Source: Telmatactis stephensoni
Lineage: Eukaryota > Cnidaria > Anthozoa > Actiniaria > Isophelliidae
Length of the DNA stretch: 64,000 nucleotides
Reading direction: 5' to 3'
Assembly (NCBI GenBank): GCA_029948255.1
Contig: JALIZF010000960.1
Coordinates: 54,032-118,031 of the forward strand
In this document: positions 51,994 to 63,238 of the stretch, piece after piece
How positions within the stretch are numbered: position 1 is the stretch's first letter
Layout: each line of letters begins with the position of its first letter
The notes under the pieces: generated by a model
The model's input: only the letters and a program-made list of their open reading frames with translations
Told to the model about the DNA's origin: nothing
Databases searched by the model: none
Made by a program: the position numbers and the translations under genes

Positions 51994-54900
51994 TTAGCAA
52001 AGATTGCAAGTCTTTTTGCACCTTCTCTGTACGTACGAACTCGTTTTACATCTATGCTTATACCGCTGACATCTTGAGGACATATCCTTGCAGTTTCCTA
52101 CAATGATAACAGAAGAGTTAGTAACGGACCCATGGCCAGTTCTAACCCACAGCAATCGAACGACGTCGCAAGTTAATTATACCTCCTCCTCCTCCTCCGC
52201 CACCTGTAAAATGAAGTAAAAAAGTATGTGTTATTTCATTTTATATCATAATTGGCATATTACGCGCGCTCTGATTGGTCGAACAACCATGTGTGATTAA
52301 AGTACACACACATAGATGGCGTCATCGAATCTTACGCGCGCTCTGATTGGTTGGAATGTTTCGATAAATATGATATAAAACAGATAGATTCCATTTTTCC
52401 GTGCGTCTGTACTCTAATCGATGCACAGAAGACGTCAAAACCACATTTTGACGTCATCTGTGCATCGATTAGAGTACAGACGCACGGAAAAATGGAATCT
52501 ATTTGTTAAAGATTGTTAAGCCAAACCATCTTTCTTCCCTTGAGGGTGCAATTCAGAGAGTTTGGGAAAGAAGGCCGCCATTAGACTTCTAGCGGCTCTA
52601 AATTGCCAAAATTCCACACATGAATATATAAGTGGTTGTCGGGATGGTTGAAAACGCTATCCGTATATAGCTATTTCAATTAACGTTGTCGCTGAAAAAA
52701 AATCATTAAAAGGCTTTCATTTATCTTTTGTTAACTAACCGAAAACTTCGGTCTGTAGGCTATCTAAAGAAATTAGAGGATAAATGTGTCCAAGTTGTTA
52801 GAGTTTGAAAGAATTACAAGGAGAGCTTTCTTATTGTAAATCTAATTGTCTACGGTGAAAAAAAAATTATTCATGATTACGCTCTCAAAGCTTTAGGCTT
52901 TAGGCTTTTTTCAGCGACAACGTTAATTGAATTAGCTATATTGAATAATATCCATATTCATAGTGCTTCTAGTTTTAAATACCATTCTTTATAAACTTAC
53001 AAGTATTACATGTCTTGGGACAAAGTCGTTTTATGGATGAATGTCTACAATACTTTTGATATTGAGGGCATCTTTTTGAACGATCCTTGCATCCTGTGTA
53101 AATTAAATGATAAGGTTAAATGGTAGGTAGAGTAGAGTAGGCAGGTTGGTATATAGGTAGAGATATATAGGTTATTGGTCGACTAACAAGTTAATAAAGC
53201 TGTGTATTTTTAAGAGTCACGCTGTATTTTGGCGAGCCTTTAGGCGACCAAGAAAATATTTATTATACAATTCTGCAAAAATCAATACAAATGATGTCGT
53301 TTTTATTGTCACTTTTGACTTTGATTAGCGCGCGGCTTTGAACTGAGAATCCATTCAAATGTTACTAACCTAATACAGTCTGATATCGTTCGCGTTCTTG
53401 CATGTGCATTTTACGTGCGTTCTTTTGAGAATTGTATAGTAAAGGAAGTTATTTATAGGTATGTATGCATTGGGTACTGAGATAGCTAGATAAGAAGGGT
53501 ACTTATATAGCTATACAGGTATATAGGTATGTACTTGTCAAGTATAGGGAGGATGTAGATAGGTAATAGGTACGTATCAGATGTAGCTAGGTTACCAACG
53601 AATTATGCTTACCAGTTGGTGGTTGAGTAGGCGGTGGTGGAGGATTTCCCGTTGGGGGTGGAGGTGGAGGATTACCCGTTGGGGGTGGGGGTGGAGATGG
53701 AGGATTACCCGTTGGGGGTGGTGGTGGAGGATTACCCGTTGGGGGTGGTGGTACGCCTCCTCCAGGTCCAACTCCTGTGAAAGACAACAAACAAAAAAGT
53801 AAGTATGACCACGATGTTTCAATCTTAAGAAAAATGGGACTAAAATTGTTCAAAGCAACGATGGTCCTAAATAAATAAATAGCCAAGACAGGAGGCAGGA
53901 ATAATCGAGCCTGGACCAATCTGGTTTATTTGAAAATAGAATTCAGTTCCCCAGGTGAAAGACTCTATTATTGTGCCTCCTGTCATGGCTACCATCACGT
54001 GATTGTGCAAAGCTTCTATAGATACCTTAAGCAACCACGACGACGACGGCAGGAAAGACGGGATGTTGGTTAGTTATTTGTTCTTTATTACCATTTTTGA
54101 CTATTATATTTACATTATTTACATTTCATATATTTGGTAAATGCCCTCCAATGTCAAAAAAGCACAATAATTAATGCTATTTTTTACTAATGTATTTTTA
54201 ATTGCCATTCATACTCATAATTTTGAAAGAGAAGATACAATTTTTGGCCAAACGGATAATATATTGGTTTACGTCTTCAAGGCCTTGCCCTCTACAGAGC
54301 GTGGAAACATGACTTATCATATGGTACAAATAAAAGCTAAAATAGATTTCCAATAAAGCTTACTCACCCGAATTTTGTTTAATCCAGTCAATGTAGGATG
54401 CCACACGCGCAAACACAGTGTAATGCGTTGTAGGGCAGTTTCTACGTCCAAAACTGACAGCACCATGGAGATACCATCTTCCTCCTTCCTCACACACTAG
54501 CGGTCCACCGCTGTCACCATTGCATCCACCAGATGCGCCTGATCGAGCTTCTCCAGCGCAGAGATGAGCAACACTGTTAACACTTCCGTATTTACGTCGG
54601 CAGTCGTCATGAGAAACAAGAGGTAACATGGCTTGTTGAAGGATATCGGGGAGGGAGCCACCGCCTCTTGTTGCACCCCAACCTAAGAAATCCAGGATGG
54701 ATCACAATTTAATTTCTAACTATTTCTTCAAAAAGGGGAGGACACCAAGGCAAAACGTCTGCGCATGCGCAAGTTTTCGTGGGCTTATGTGCGGCCGCGT
54801 CTTAATCTCAGGAATCCCAAGCAATATTTTTCGAATTATTTTCTGTAGAGTTTCTCGATCATATCAAATGTTTGAGCTTAATTATGAGAAACAGAAAATA

Positions 54901-56883
54901 CTGGGAGAAAAAGGCAGGCAATGGGAAAAAAAAACCCCTACAAAGTCGACCTTTATCGCAAATTTTTGATTCAGTTTGGCTTCCGGTCCTTGTCCTGTTT
55001 GTTTGCATGTTTGACTGCCAAATATTTTCATTGGGAGCAGCATTAAGGAGGACTAATGAGGCGCGCACGCTTAATACATTTCAGGACCGTGGTGTCTGAG
55101 GGGAGCAGAGAGTGTTTGTGTGTGAGGGAGGGGAAGGTGAGGAGAGGATATACCTGTGATGTAGCATTTTTTGCCTGGTTGAGGTCGTGTCTTAGTCAGG
55201 CAAACAGTACCAACTTTGTCACTCATTTTGACGGGAGATGCCAGTTTCAACAAAGCGATGTCGTTATTGATTCGTTGACTGTCGTAGTTTGGATGTTCGA
55301 TAATTTGAGATACTCTCACAGTTTGTTGCACGGACGTTGTTCCTCTTCGTCTATGAGCACCTGCAAGATAGAGAATCAAATGGTTGGTGATTAAAACAAA
55401 GGATTATATTTAGTAATGGTCCCAGTACGAAGTACGCCGAAGAAGGCAGAAATTAAGGCGTTAATTCAGTTACCATCTTTTTGGTTAAAAAATGAAAATG
55501 CCATAACTTCGAAATCTTATTCCTTCTTCATAAAAGTTTTCCTGAGTTTTGATATAACTGAATTCCTGTGTTGGGAACATCGCAAATTGGAAGACTTTCT
55601 TAGCTATTGTTTTATTACGCGCATATGATAAGACGACATCTTTCAGTACTAAAAAAGCTTCGTTTCAAAACAGGGTTATATTTAAAAAATACATGGGCTA
55701 ATTAACAATTAGACCTCGAGGCCGAATGGACTACGAGTCAATAGCCCATGAGGCCGTAGGCCGAATGGGCTATTCAAACTCGTAGTCCATGAGGCCGAGA
55801 GGTCTAATTATTTTAGTATTCACCAACATATTGGGCCAAAGGTGAATGAGACTAAACAAAACAAAGAGAGAAAAATGTTTTATTGACATTATTACTCGCG
55901 CTTCCTCTCAACTCGGGCTATCACCAATAGCCCGAGGTTAGGGAGCCAATCAGAATGCAGGATTTGTAATAGCCCTTATGTTGGTGAATACTAATGTGTA
56001 ATAGGTCATCCATAGGTTAATATGTAATAGGTTATCCATAGGTTAATATGTAATAGGTCATCCATAGGTTAATATGTAATAGGTTATCCATAGGTTAATA
56101 TTTTATCATTATGAAATCAAGACATTCTTATGTGAACTAAGTCTTATACCAACTATGCCTTCCTAGGTTTGACAAATAAATTAGGATGTACACCAGTTAA
56201 AACCAAGCTACATGATTGCCGCTTTACCTACTACTACGGTATAACCACTTGGACCTCGTCTGTGAATACAATGAGCAGCGGTTATTGCCCAGGTAGAACT
56301 GATCAACGAACCACCACATGTGTGACCTCCATTTCTACGAAGAGAGACCTGCCAGGGCCAAGCATGAGGTTGCGCGTTTTGACCATTGATGACACGGGTA
56401 CCCGCGGGTTTCACCCCGCATCCTGTGAAATGAAGTTCAACTTGACGTAATTATATAAGCTCAAATGAAATGATTTTTAGAAAAGAATAAATGGCGTAGT
56501 AAAGAGAACGATTATATGGACATTGTTAAAAGGCGGACAATATTTCGTACGAAAAGGAGCAAAACCTCTCAGCAGCATCTCGATTAACTTTCTTTCTTTC
56601 TTTTTTCCTTTTTCCTTCGTCTTTCTTTCTTTCCTTCTTTACCTTCTTATTTACTGTCTTGCTTTTTCCCTTCCTTCCTTCCTTTGCATGTTCCTTCCTT
56701 CCTTCCTTCCTACTTTTCTTTTTTACTGCCTTTTCTTTTTCTCTTTTTTTTTTTTCCTTTGTTCCTTCCTTCCTTTCTTACTGGCTTTCTTTTTCTTACG
56801 TACAATCGAACAAGTATGTGCTTACCTGCATCAGCAAGAGATGCGCAGAGTGAAGCTGCAAGAACTCCCAGTAACACGTTCAT
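51994..56883 (-). CDS. Secreted chymotrypsin-like serine protease with two C-terminal ShK domains (eight exons)
   Basis: Exons: 56826-56883, 56228-56422, 55154-55360, 54368-54682, 53613-53774, 53001-53093, 52183-52203 and 51994-52097; all introns GT-AG and phase 1; 384 residues. Residues 1-19 are a signal peptide. C21 begins a short pro-segment, cleaved after R29 to expose VING. Catalytic triad: H70 (TAAHC), D118 (NNDIALL), S211 (GDSGGP). Ten cysteines fit five disulfides, including the chymotrypsin-type C21-C138. The S1 pocket (positions 189, 216, 226) reads Gly, Gly, Thr, so not trypsin-like but closer to chymotrypsin/elastase. Residues 259-312 are a PPPPTGN-type repeat linker, 314-344 the first ShK domain, 345-351 seven glycines, and 353-384 the second ShK domain, ending one codon before TAA. 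Secreted digestive or venom-type enzyme is the inference. An upstream in-frame ATG at 56916 lies before the predicted transcription start. Confidence 0.9.
52384..52503. mobile_element. Palindromic MITE-like unit in the protease gene intron
   Basis: 120 bases whose halves are reverse complements (ATAGATTCCATTTTTCCGTG and so on to GGAATCTAT) around a short centre at TTTTGACGTC. Two copies of GCGCGCTCTGATTGG lie just to the left (52264 and 52336). Confidence 0.65.
52666..52940. mobile_element. 275-bp TIR element in the protease gene intron
   Basis: Inverted ends TATAGCTA(T)TTCAATTAACG with TTGTCGCTGAAAAAA and the matching reverse complement. No coding. Confidence 0.65.
55708..55809. repeat. Imperfect palindrome
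   Basis: AATTAGACCTCGAGGCCGAA... pairs with ...GGCCGAGAGGTCTAATT around a core of repeated GAGGCC(G/)AATG motifs. In an intron of the protease gene. Confidence 0.6.
55815..55992. mobile_element. 178-bp MITE, TIR AGTATTCACCAACATA
   Basis: Inverted ends of 16 bases; the interior has CGGGCTATCACCAATAGCCC. In the protease gene intron between exons 2 and 3. Confidence 0.7.
55999..56102. repeat. 26-bp minisatellite, four units
   Basis: Units TAATAGG(T)(C/T)ATCCATAGG plus TTAATATG, alternating C and T at one site in strict order, which implies a 52-base higher-order unit. Confidence 0.9.
56588..56800. repeat. Pyrimidine-rich (CCTT)/(CTTT) tract
   Basis: Low-complexity run in intron 1 of the protease gene. 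Confidence 0.8.
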
Positions 56884-56925
56884 CTTGAATAAAGTATCTG
56901 TGGTTTTCGTCCTCATAGAGACTTC

Positions 56926-56933
56926 TTTATATA
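56926..56933 (-). promoter_or_regulatory. TATA box of the protease-ShK gene
   Basis: TATATAAAG on the minus strand, about 45 bases upstream of the chosen ATG (56881-56883). Transcription would start near 56900, which excludes the in-frame ATG at 56914-56916 and supports the shorter N-terminus with its clean signal peptide. Confidence 0.65.
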
Positions 56934-56940
56934 GAAACTA

Positions 56941-57970
56941 CAACAACATCTGTGTTGACCGATTTTGAAAAGAATTTGACATCCTTTGGTTTTACAAATC
57001 ACTCCTACACAAGCTAATTTCAGCATTGAATGACCCTTAGAAGAACCAGCTTTCAAGATGTAAAAACATAACGATTGATTTTTTATCTTTGAATACGTTT
57101 AATTTGTTTTTAATTTGCGCTCTTGCACCTGATTACACATGATCATTACTGACAAAGATTATTGAGCTAAATCCAACCAATTCCTGACTACGCTCTCGTC
57201 TCCATACATCTATCCAGCCTTCTCCCGAGCTTATGGATACGATTAGAAACCTTCCTAAGGTGGCATTATGCCGATGTGTTTTGTTGTTGTATGTTTTCCC
57301 CTTCTTTCTCGTTCTAGATTTTTATGGACACTGATTCACTTTTGCAATGAACTCTGTTTTCTTAGCCCAATAATAACAATGAGCGGTAAATTAGCAAGTA
57401 AACTATATCAGTAATTTACTAAGGCTGTAACTAGCTCCTTTGCTTTAGTGCGTCAGTGACGCGCGACACAACTCAGAAAAACAAACCATATTTTTTCATA
57501 TCTCATTGAGTTTAGTTTTCTCTGATTGTTTTTTGTTTGTTTGTTTGTTTTGGTATTGATTTATGTTTAAAAAAAAGCAATTTTTCATTACAGTTTCATG
57601 ATCTTTGTCTGAGTCCAGTACTCTATTACGCAAGCTATTTTTAGAATTGGCAGGCAGCGTTGAGGTGGCCGGCAGCGTTATTATAAGGTTCAACTGAGTC
57701 AAGCAAACCCTCCCAACAGCTGATCCAACTTTGTTGACCCTGTTGTTGAATAGCTGTTCAAACAGTGTTTGTTCTCTTGTGAAGACAGAACAAAAGAAAT
57801 AAATGTTGGACGTTTCTCGCCTCAAAGCGGTGTTTAAACAGGTCTAGCATTTTGGAGCAAACAACATTGGGAGTTATCGAAGGCGTTCTCGGACTTTTAA
57901 GTAGTGCAATTTAGTACAAATTATTAACTGTTTTATTCCGTTGGTGTCTTCATTCTTACGGAATAAACGT
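56941..57970. other. Intergenic DNA upstream of the protease gene
   Basis: 57600-57840 (minus strand) has a 109-codon frame with TLFEQLFNNRVNKVGSAVGR; it looks like a fragment of an interspersed repeat, with no conserved enzyme motif. (TTTG)n at 57535-57550. Confidence 0.35.
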
Positions 57971-57974
57971 AAAT

Positions 57975-58066
57975 GGAAAGGAAGGAAGGAAGGAAGGAAG
58001 GAAAAAAGAAAGAAAGAAAGATAAATAGATGGATAGAAAGGAAGGAAGGAAGAAAGAAAGAAAGAA
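57975..58066. repeat. (GGAA)/(GAAA) microsatellite
   Basis: Purine tetranucleotide runs interrupted by GATAAATAGATGGATAG. Confidence 0.9.
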
Positions 58067-59139
58067 TACCATTGATATTTGATCACGAAAGAGCCTAAAA
58101 CTTTTAGAAAATTTGACAATGTTTAGAGGGTTTTGACCCATCGTCAAAAAGTAATAAGATATTTCTTTATCCAATGCAAATACTTTAATTTCTGCGTCGT
58201 GGTGTCAAAGCGCAATTCAAACAAATCTTTCAAGTGATATGTTATTAGTTTATTTAGCTGACATTTGATTTAGGATTCCTGGCTATATTGAAACAATATT
58301 GAATTTGCAGGTCCGGTACTAGTCTGAGTTCGCTTTGAGGCAAAACATCGTCAATTCGACCCGGCCCACACACGAATTGAATATATATGTTCAATGTGTC
58401 GTTCTCCACCATGCCACGACGGTTTTTCTCGAGGCTCTCCGGTTTGTCCTCCCTTAGCAGAAATTAACATGTAAGTTGAGTATGAGTATGAGTATGAGTG
58501 AGCATGCGCAAGTCCCTGAAGAAAAAATTAAGATGGAAACCAGTTGCGCGTATTTATTATATATAAATGGTCAATTCTACAAGTATAAGTAGAGATTTAG
58601 TAGAAACTTTCAGCAAACGTTTAACGCTATCAGATACTCTTAAAATCCATAAGAGTGATAAAAATTTACTTAAAAAGTAAAAGACGACGTTTCGACGTTT
58701 CTTAACGTCATTGTCAAGTCAAAAACTAAGAAATGAGTGCGAATATAAATGTGAGATGAACAACAGAATGATAATAGGCTATTCCTAAGGAATACCTTTA
58801 AACCCAAAGGAAAAATATCATAGTCATGCGATCAATTCTTGGGTTGCATGTGACGTCACGGCAGCCATCTTGGATGAACTTCAACAAAAGATTTCGCATT
58901 AGCGTTTATTGTTTGTTCATCCAAAATGGCTACCGCTTCAATGTCTTTGGATTCCCGAAGGTATGGATGCAACCCAGCAATTAAATAAATAGTTTAATGC
59001 GAATCGAATCTGATTGCGTGTTTAAGCTAGGTTTGATGTCCTTTATGAATAGCATTTCATAGACCAAGCAGTCCCTTTTTCTACATGGTCGGGATCTCCG
59101 ATCCTTGAATTACCTGATCGACATTTGACTCACCACTGT
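58067..59139. other. Spacer with SINE tail and MITE
   Basis: 58400-58485 ends in a tail AGAAATTAACATGTAAGTTG like that at 59445. (TGAGTA)n lies at 58475-58500. 58841-58976 is bounded by CTTGGGTTGCAT and ATGCAACCCAG with inner GCCATCTTGGATGAAC facing GTTCATCCAAAATGGC, a MITE-like foldback. No gene. Confidence 0.45.
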
Positions 59140-59144
59140 TCCCA

Positions 59145-59490
59145 GTTAGGGCTGAAGATAACTCAGTCGGTAGACTGCATCGGGCTAAAACTCCGAAGGT
59201 TCCGCTCAGACCAGAATTTTTCTAATCGACTAGTTATTAAAAAGTCTGGGTTTGAATGATATTGGTTGGCATTGTTTCATGTTTTCAACTATATTCCATG
59301 TTTTTTTTCTATAGCTTGACACCTTTTATTTTCCTTTTCTTTTTATTTATTATATTGTCGGACGCTGTAGCATCAGTGTGTGAGTTGAGTTTTTCTCTCC
59401 CTTGCCACGAGGGCTTTTCTCCGGGTACTCTCATTTTCCTCCCTCAACAAAAATCAACATGTGAGTCGAGTGATGTTTGGAAAATATTTA
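59145..59490 (+). repeat. tRNA-derived SINE, second family
   Basis: A-box-like TAACTCAGTCGGTAGACTGC at about 59160 and B-box-like GGTTCCGCTCAGACC at about 59200. The tail carries CTTGCCACGAGGGCTTTTCT and AAAAATCAACATGTGAG, shared with 58400-58485 and in part with 51040 and 39960. Confidence 0.55.
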
Positions 59491-59858
59491 ATGTAGAGGT
59501 AGTGAGAGAGTACAGAACCCGATGTCAATTTTCTCAAATTAAGATATTTTTTGGTCTTTAACAATACCTTCATTTTAAGCCTAAAAAGTGGGGGCACCAT
59601 TTTCATTCGTTTTCGACATATTTCACGATGAAAATTGAAGTTTTGTCCACCTTCATAAATGGCCGCGAGGTGACTGGGTCCATTTTTCTTTCTTAACTTT
59701 TTCTGAGGGTTATCGATTTTCCTACAACACTGAACTAATTGTATCTTTCTATAACAATATTTTTAACATTGTTGGTTTCTTCTTTGTACCATTCTTTCTT
59801 TTTCAAGGTATTATTCTTGTCTGTACACTCTTCGCTAACCCTTCTGATTGACAATTAC
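59491..59858. other. Intergenic DNA
   Basis: AT-rich; no gene or element boundary recognised. Confidence 0.3.
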
Positions 59859-59862
59859 TTAA

Positions 59863-61512
59863 GGTGGCCCGTACCTATTGATTTGTTTGTTAGGCATGAA
59901 TTTCAATCGCGTCCTTTTACATCAAAACCTTGTCCGATTTCTGAGAAATATGCAGCCATTTGTCTACAAGCCTTGAAATTTGTACCGGTAATTATTTTTC
60001 TGCGAATTAGATCAAGTAATTTGAGATATCAGACGATTTTTAAAAATGGCTTTTTGAGAAAAATTGGTCATAAATCCAAAATTCCAAGGTGAATTTTTTT
60101 TCTATTTCGTCAATCAAGTATAAAGGCATAGAGGACTACATACAACATGTATCGTGCCAATTGGTGCCTTAGAAGTTGCGATACAAAATTTGTGCTGCCT
60201 GTTACGACGCAAAATTATGTAGTCAAAACTACCGCCAAAATCTCAACAAAATTTCAAAAACAGCGAGAACTATATCTGCTGTAAGAAAGACAAATACCTA
60301 TTGTAACTTGTAAACAAAATTTGGAGAGATGAGAAGCTAAACGCCAATGTTATCCTCAAGCAAACTTGGGGAGTAATTTATGTGACCACGAGGTGAGCGT
60401 TGCGAATTTGTATTACTTCGACTTCTACAAATTCTGTCGAATTGTTTCGTGAAATTTTCTTGGTATGGGATAGAACAAGATGTTAACATACCTGCTGCCA
60501 AGTATCGTTGTGTTTGCTGCACTAGGTATAATTCAGTAAGCTTCAAAAGTAAGCAACTGCATCGAGTCGACGTTTGAGCTGCCAAGGTAAAGCCCTCATG
60601 GTTTGTTAATTTATTCAAAACAACACCTTACTATCTGTTGCAAAATTCCACACGGGATTTAGACTCAGAAGCAATTGTATTCAGAGAACTACTGTCTTTA
60701 TTTCCAAAAGTCTGGATCCCGTGCGGAATTTTGCAACAGATAGTAAGGTGTCGTTTTGAATAAATTAACAAACCGTGAGGGTTTTACCTTGGCAGCTCAA
60801 ACGTCGACTTGATGAAGTTGCTTACTTTTGAAGCTTAATGAATTATACCTAGTGCAGCAAACACAACGACACTTGGCAGCAGGTATGTTAACATCTTGTT
60901 CTATCCCATACCAAGAAAATTTCACGAAACAATTCGACAGAATTTGTAGAAGTCGAAGTAATACAAATTCGCAACGCTCACCTCGTTGTCACAAAAATTA
61001 CTCCCCAAGTTTGCTTGAGGATAACATTGGCGTTTAGCTTCTCATCTCTCCAAATTTTGTTCACAAGTTACAATAGGCATTTGTCTTTCTTACAGCAGAT
61101 ATAGTTCTCGCTGTTTTTGAAATTTTGTTGAGATTTTGGCGGTAGTTTTGACTACATAATTTTGCGTCGTAACAGGCAGCACAAATTTTGTATCGCAACT
61201 TCTAAGGCACCAATTGGCACGATACATGTTGTATGTAGTCCTCTATGCCTTTATACTTGATTGACGAAATAGAAAAAAAATTCACCTTGGAATTTTGGAT
61301 TTATGACCAATTTTTCTCAAAAAGCCATTTTTAAAAATCGTCTGATATCTCGAATTACTTGATCTAATTCGCAGAAAAATAATTACCGGTACAAATTTTC
61401 AAGGCTTGTAGACAAATGGCTGCAAATTTCTCAGAAATCGGACAAGGTTTTGATGTAAAAGGACGCGATTGAAATTCATGCCCAACAAACAAATCAATAG
61501 GTACGGGCCACC
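59863..61512. mobile_element. 1650-bp palindromic TTAA element
   Basis: The ends are GGTGGCCCGTACCTATTGAT and its complement, flanked by TTAA at 59859-59862 and 61513-61516. The two arms of about 790 bases are near-perfect reverse complements and the loop is only about 60 bases, near 60690. No transposase; any frames occur in mirror pairs (60337-60618 and 60828-61037) and are not genes. Probably a piggyBac-type non-autonomous hairpin. Confidence 0.85.
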
Positions 61513-61824
61513 TTAAAAATCAACGGAAACACTAATTAACACTAATTAGTATTTCGTTGTTTTCTAATTCTAATCCAATTCGCCCCCTTTCGTCTCCAAA
61601 TTACTTATCTACTAATATCTTTTTATTAATTAGTTCTTTTTCATTAATTCTACAAATTGACCAATCTTCACGGCAAAAACGCTCGCGTTTTCCTGGATTT
61701 TCCCGATTTAGAAAACTATCGGAAAATTCGGAATTTTCCTGAATTATCCTGCGTTTTCCTAAACAGGAAATTATCTTGTAATTTTCCTGGGATTTTCCTG
61801 CATTATCCTGTAAAGTATCAAGCT

Positions 61825-62505
61825 TGCATTTTCCCGAATTTTCCCGATGCAGGAAAACTAGAATTATCCTGTAATTATCCCGAGTTATCTGTTTAGGAAA
61901 ATCAACGTTATCTGGTAGTTTTCCCATTCTCCGATAATTACCGTAAAACGCTAGTTTGCCAAACTTATCCTGAATTGGAAAACTAGAGGTAAATGTGGAA
62001 TTTTCCTGAGTTTTCCCGAAGCAGGAAAACTAGAATTATCCTGTAATTATCCCGAATTATCCGTTTAGGAAAATCAACGTTATCTGGTAGTTTTCCCATT
62101 AACCGATAATCATCGTAAAACGCTAGTTTGCCAAAATTATCCTGAATTGGAAAACTAGAGGTAAATGTGGAATTTTCCCGAGTTTTCCCGAAGCAGGAAA
62201 ACTAAAATTATCCTGTAATTATCCCGAATTATCCGTTTAGGAAAATCAACGTTATCTGGTAGTTTTCCCATTGTCCGATAATCACCGTAAAACGCTAGTT
62301 TTCCAAAAGTATCCTAAATTGGATAACTAGAGGTAAATGTGGAATTTTCCCGAGTTTTCCCGATGCAGGAAAACTAAAATTATCCTGTAATTATCCTGTA
62401 ATTATCCCGAATTATCTGTTTAGGAAAATCAACGTTATCCAGTAGTTTTCCCATTATCCGATAATCACCGTAAAACACTAGTTTGAAAAAATCATCCTTA
62501 ATTGG
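61825..62505. repeat. 171-bp tandem satellite, about four units
   Basis: Units start at about 61825, 61996, 62167 and 62339. Each has a first half of short motifs (TTTTCC(C/T)GA, AATTATCC(C/T)G about every 11 bases) and a second half with CAACGTTATCTGGTAGTTTT and CCGTAAAACGCTAGTTTGCC. The same short motif, without the longer unit, extends left to about 61690. Confidence 0.85.
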
Positions 62506-63046
62506 AATGTTATTTAGTAGTTTTATCATGTTAAAAAAATTATTTTTTCCGAAATTTATTTTTATCTGGTAAAGAAAAGCAATGTCATGGGTCTGTTCGT
62601 CTTGGGACATACCCGATATGAATGTCTCAGACGTAAAAGTCCACGATTTGGTATCTTTTAGTGCGTTAAAATCGAAAGCAAGAACTGCAGCATGTCCTGA
62701 TTATTTCAGTTAGTGTATGAAAAACAAAAAGGAGTCCATCGTGTACTATTTTTAGTGTTCTTTTGATTTTTTTTCCTGTGATATCACTTCCTGTTAATCC
62801 AGTCAGGGTCACGCCCATTCCGAAAAGACCTTTCAATATCTTTAAATTTAATCTTTAAATTTAAATTTACGCGTGCACTTTATGTTTCTCAGTTGGTATT
62901 TTATATAAATCATGATTGATAAGCAAACCATCAAGGACTTTATGAAAACTACTCAACATTGTACGCTTTTCATTTAAGGAATATAAAATGAGCGCCCATG
63001 TTTCTGAGAAGTGATATACACCTATTTCAAAATGGTTCTCAGCCTA
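62506..63046. other. Intergenic DNA
   Basis: AT-rich, with a TTTAAATTTAA palindromic patch near 62850. At 63014-63030 there is a single end of the ACACCTATTTCA element family. Confidence 0.35.
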
Positions 63047-63238
63047 AAGGTGATTCCACTATTCACGGTTTTCTATTTAAGCAACAAAATGCGCATCCGT
63101 CTCTGTACTGTGAAACCAGCACGATGGAAAATGAAGAGCAAGAGGTGATTCCACTATTCACGGTTTTCTATTTAAGCAACAAAATGCGCATCCGTCTCTG
63201 TACTGTGAAACCAGCACGATGGAAAATGAAAAGCAAGA
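63047..63238. repeat. 96-bp tandem duplication
   Basis: AGGTGATTCCACTATTCACG begins both units (63047 and 63143); they differ at one or two bases near the end (AAGAGCAAG versus AAAAGCAAG). 96 is a multiple of three and both units stay open in two frames, but no gene is supported. Confidence 0.9.

Larger units (their letters stand above)
51994..53093 (-). other. ShK domain exons and glycine micro-exon
   Basis: Exon 6 (53001-53093) begins [15 protein letters not shown] and ends with the split codon T|GT that supplies the sixth cysteine. Exon 7 (52183-52203) has only 21 bases and gives that cysteine plus glycines. Exon 8 (51994-52097) begins [16 protein letters not shown] and ends [12 protein letters not shown]. 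Each domain has the six-cysteine ShK spacing. Neither shows a Lys-Tyr pair at the place of the channel-blocking dyad of ShK-type toxins, so a structural or targeting role is at least as likely as channel block. Confidence 0.85.

Noticed and set aside
53592..53822. His/Gln/Arg-rich and Trp/Arg-rich frames
   Set aside because: Alternative frames of the proline-linker exon of the protease gene.
60337..61037. Two similar frames on opposite strands
   Set aside because: Mirror images from the arms of the 1650-bp palindrome, not a gene pair.
61690..62505. CRISPR-like array
   Set aside because: The repeats are head-to-tail satellite units with no unique spacers, in a eukaryotic context.
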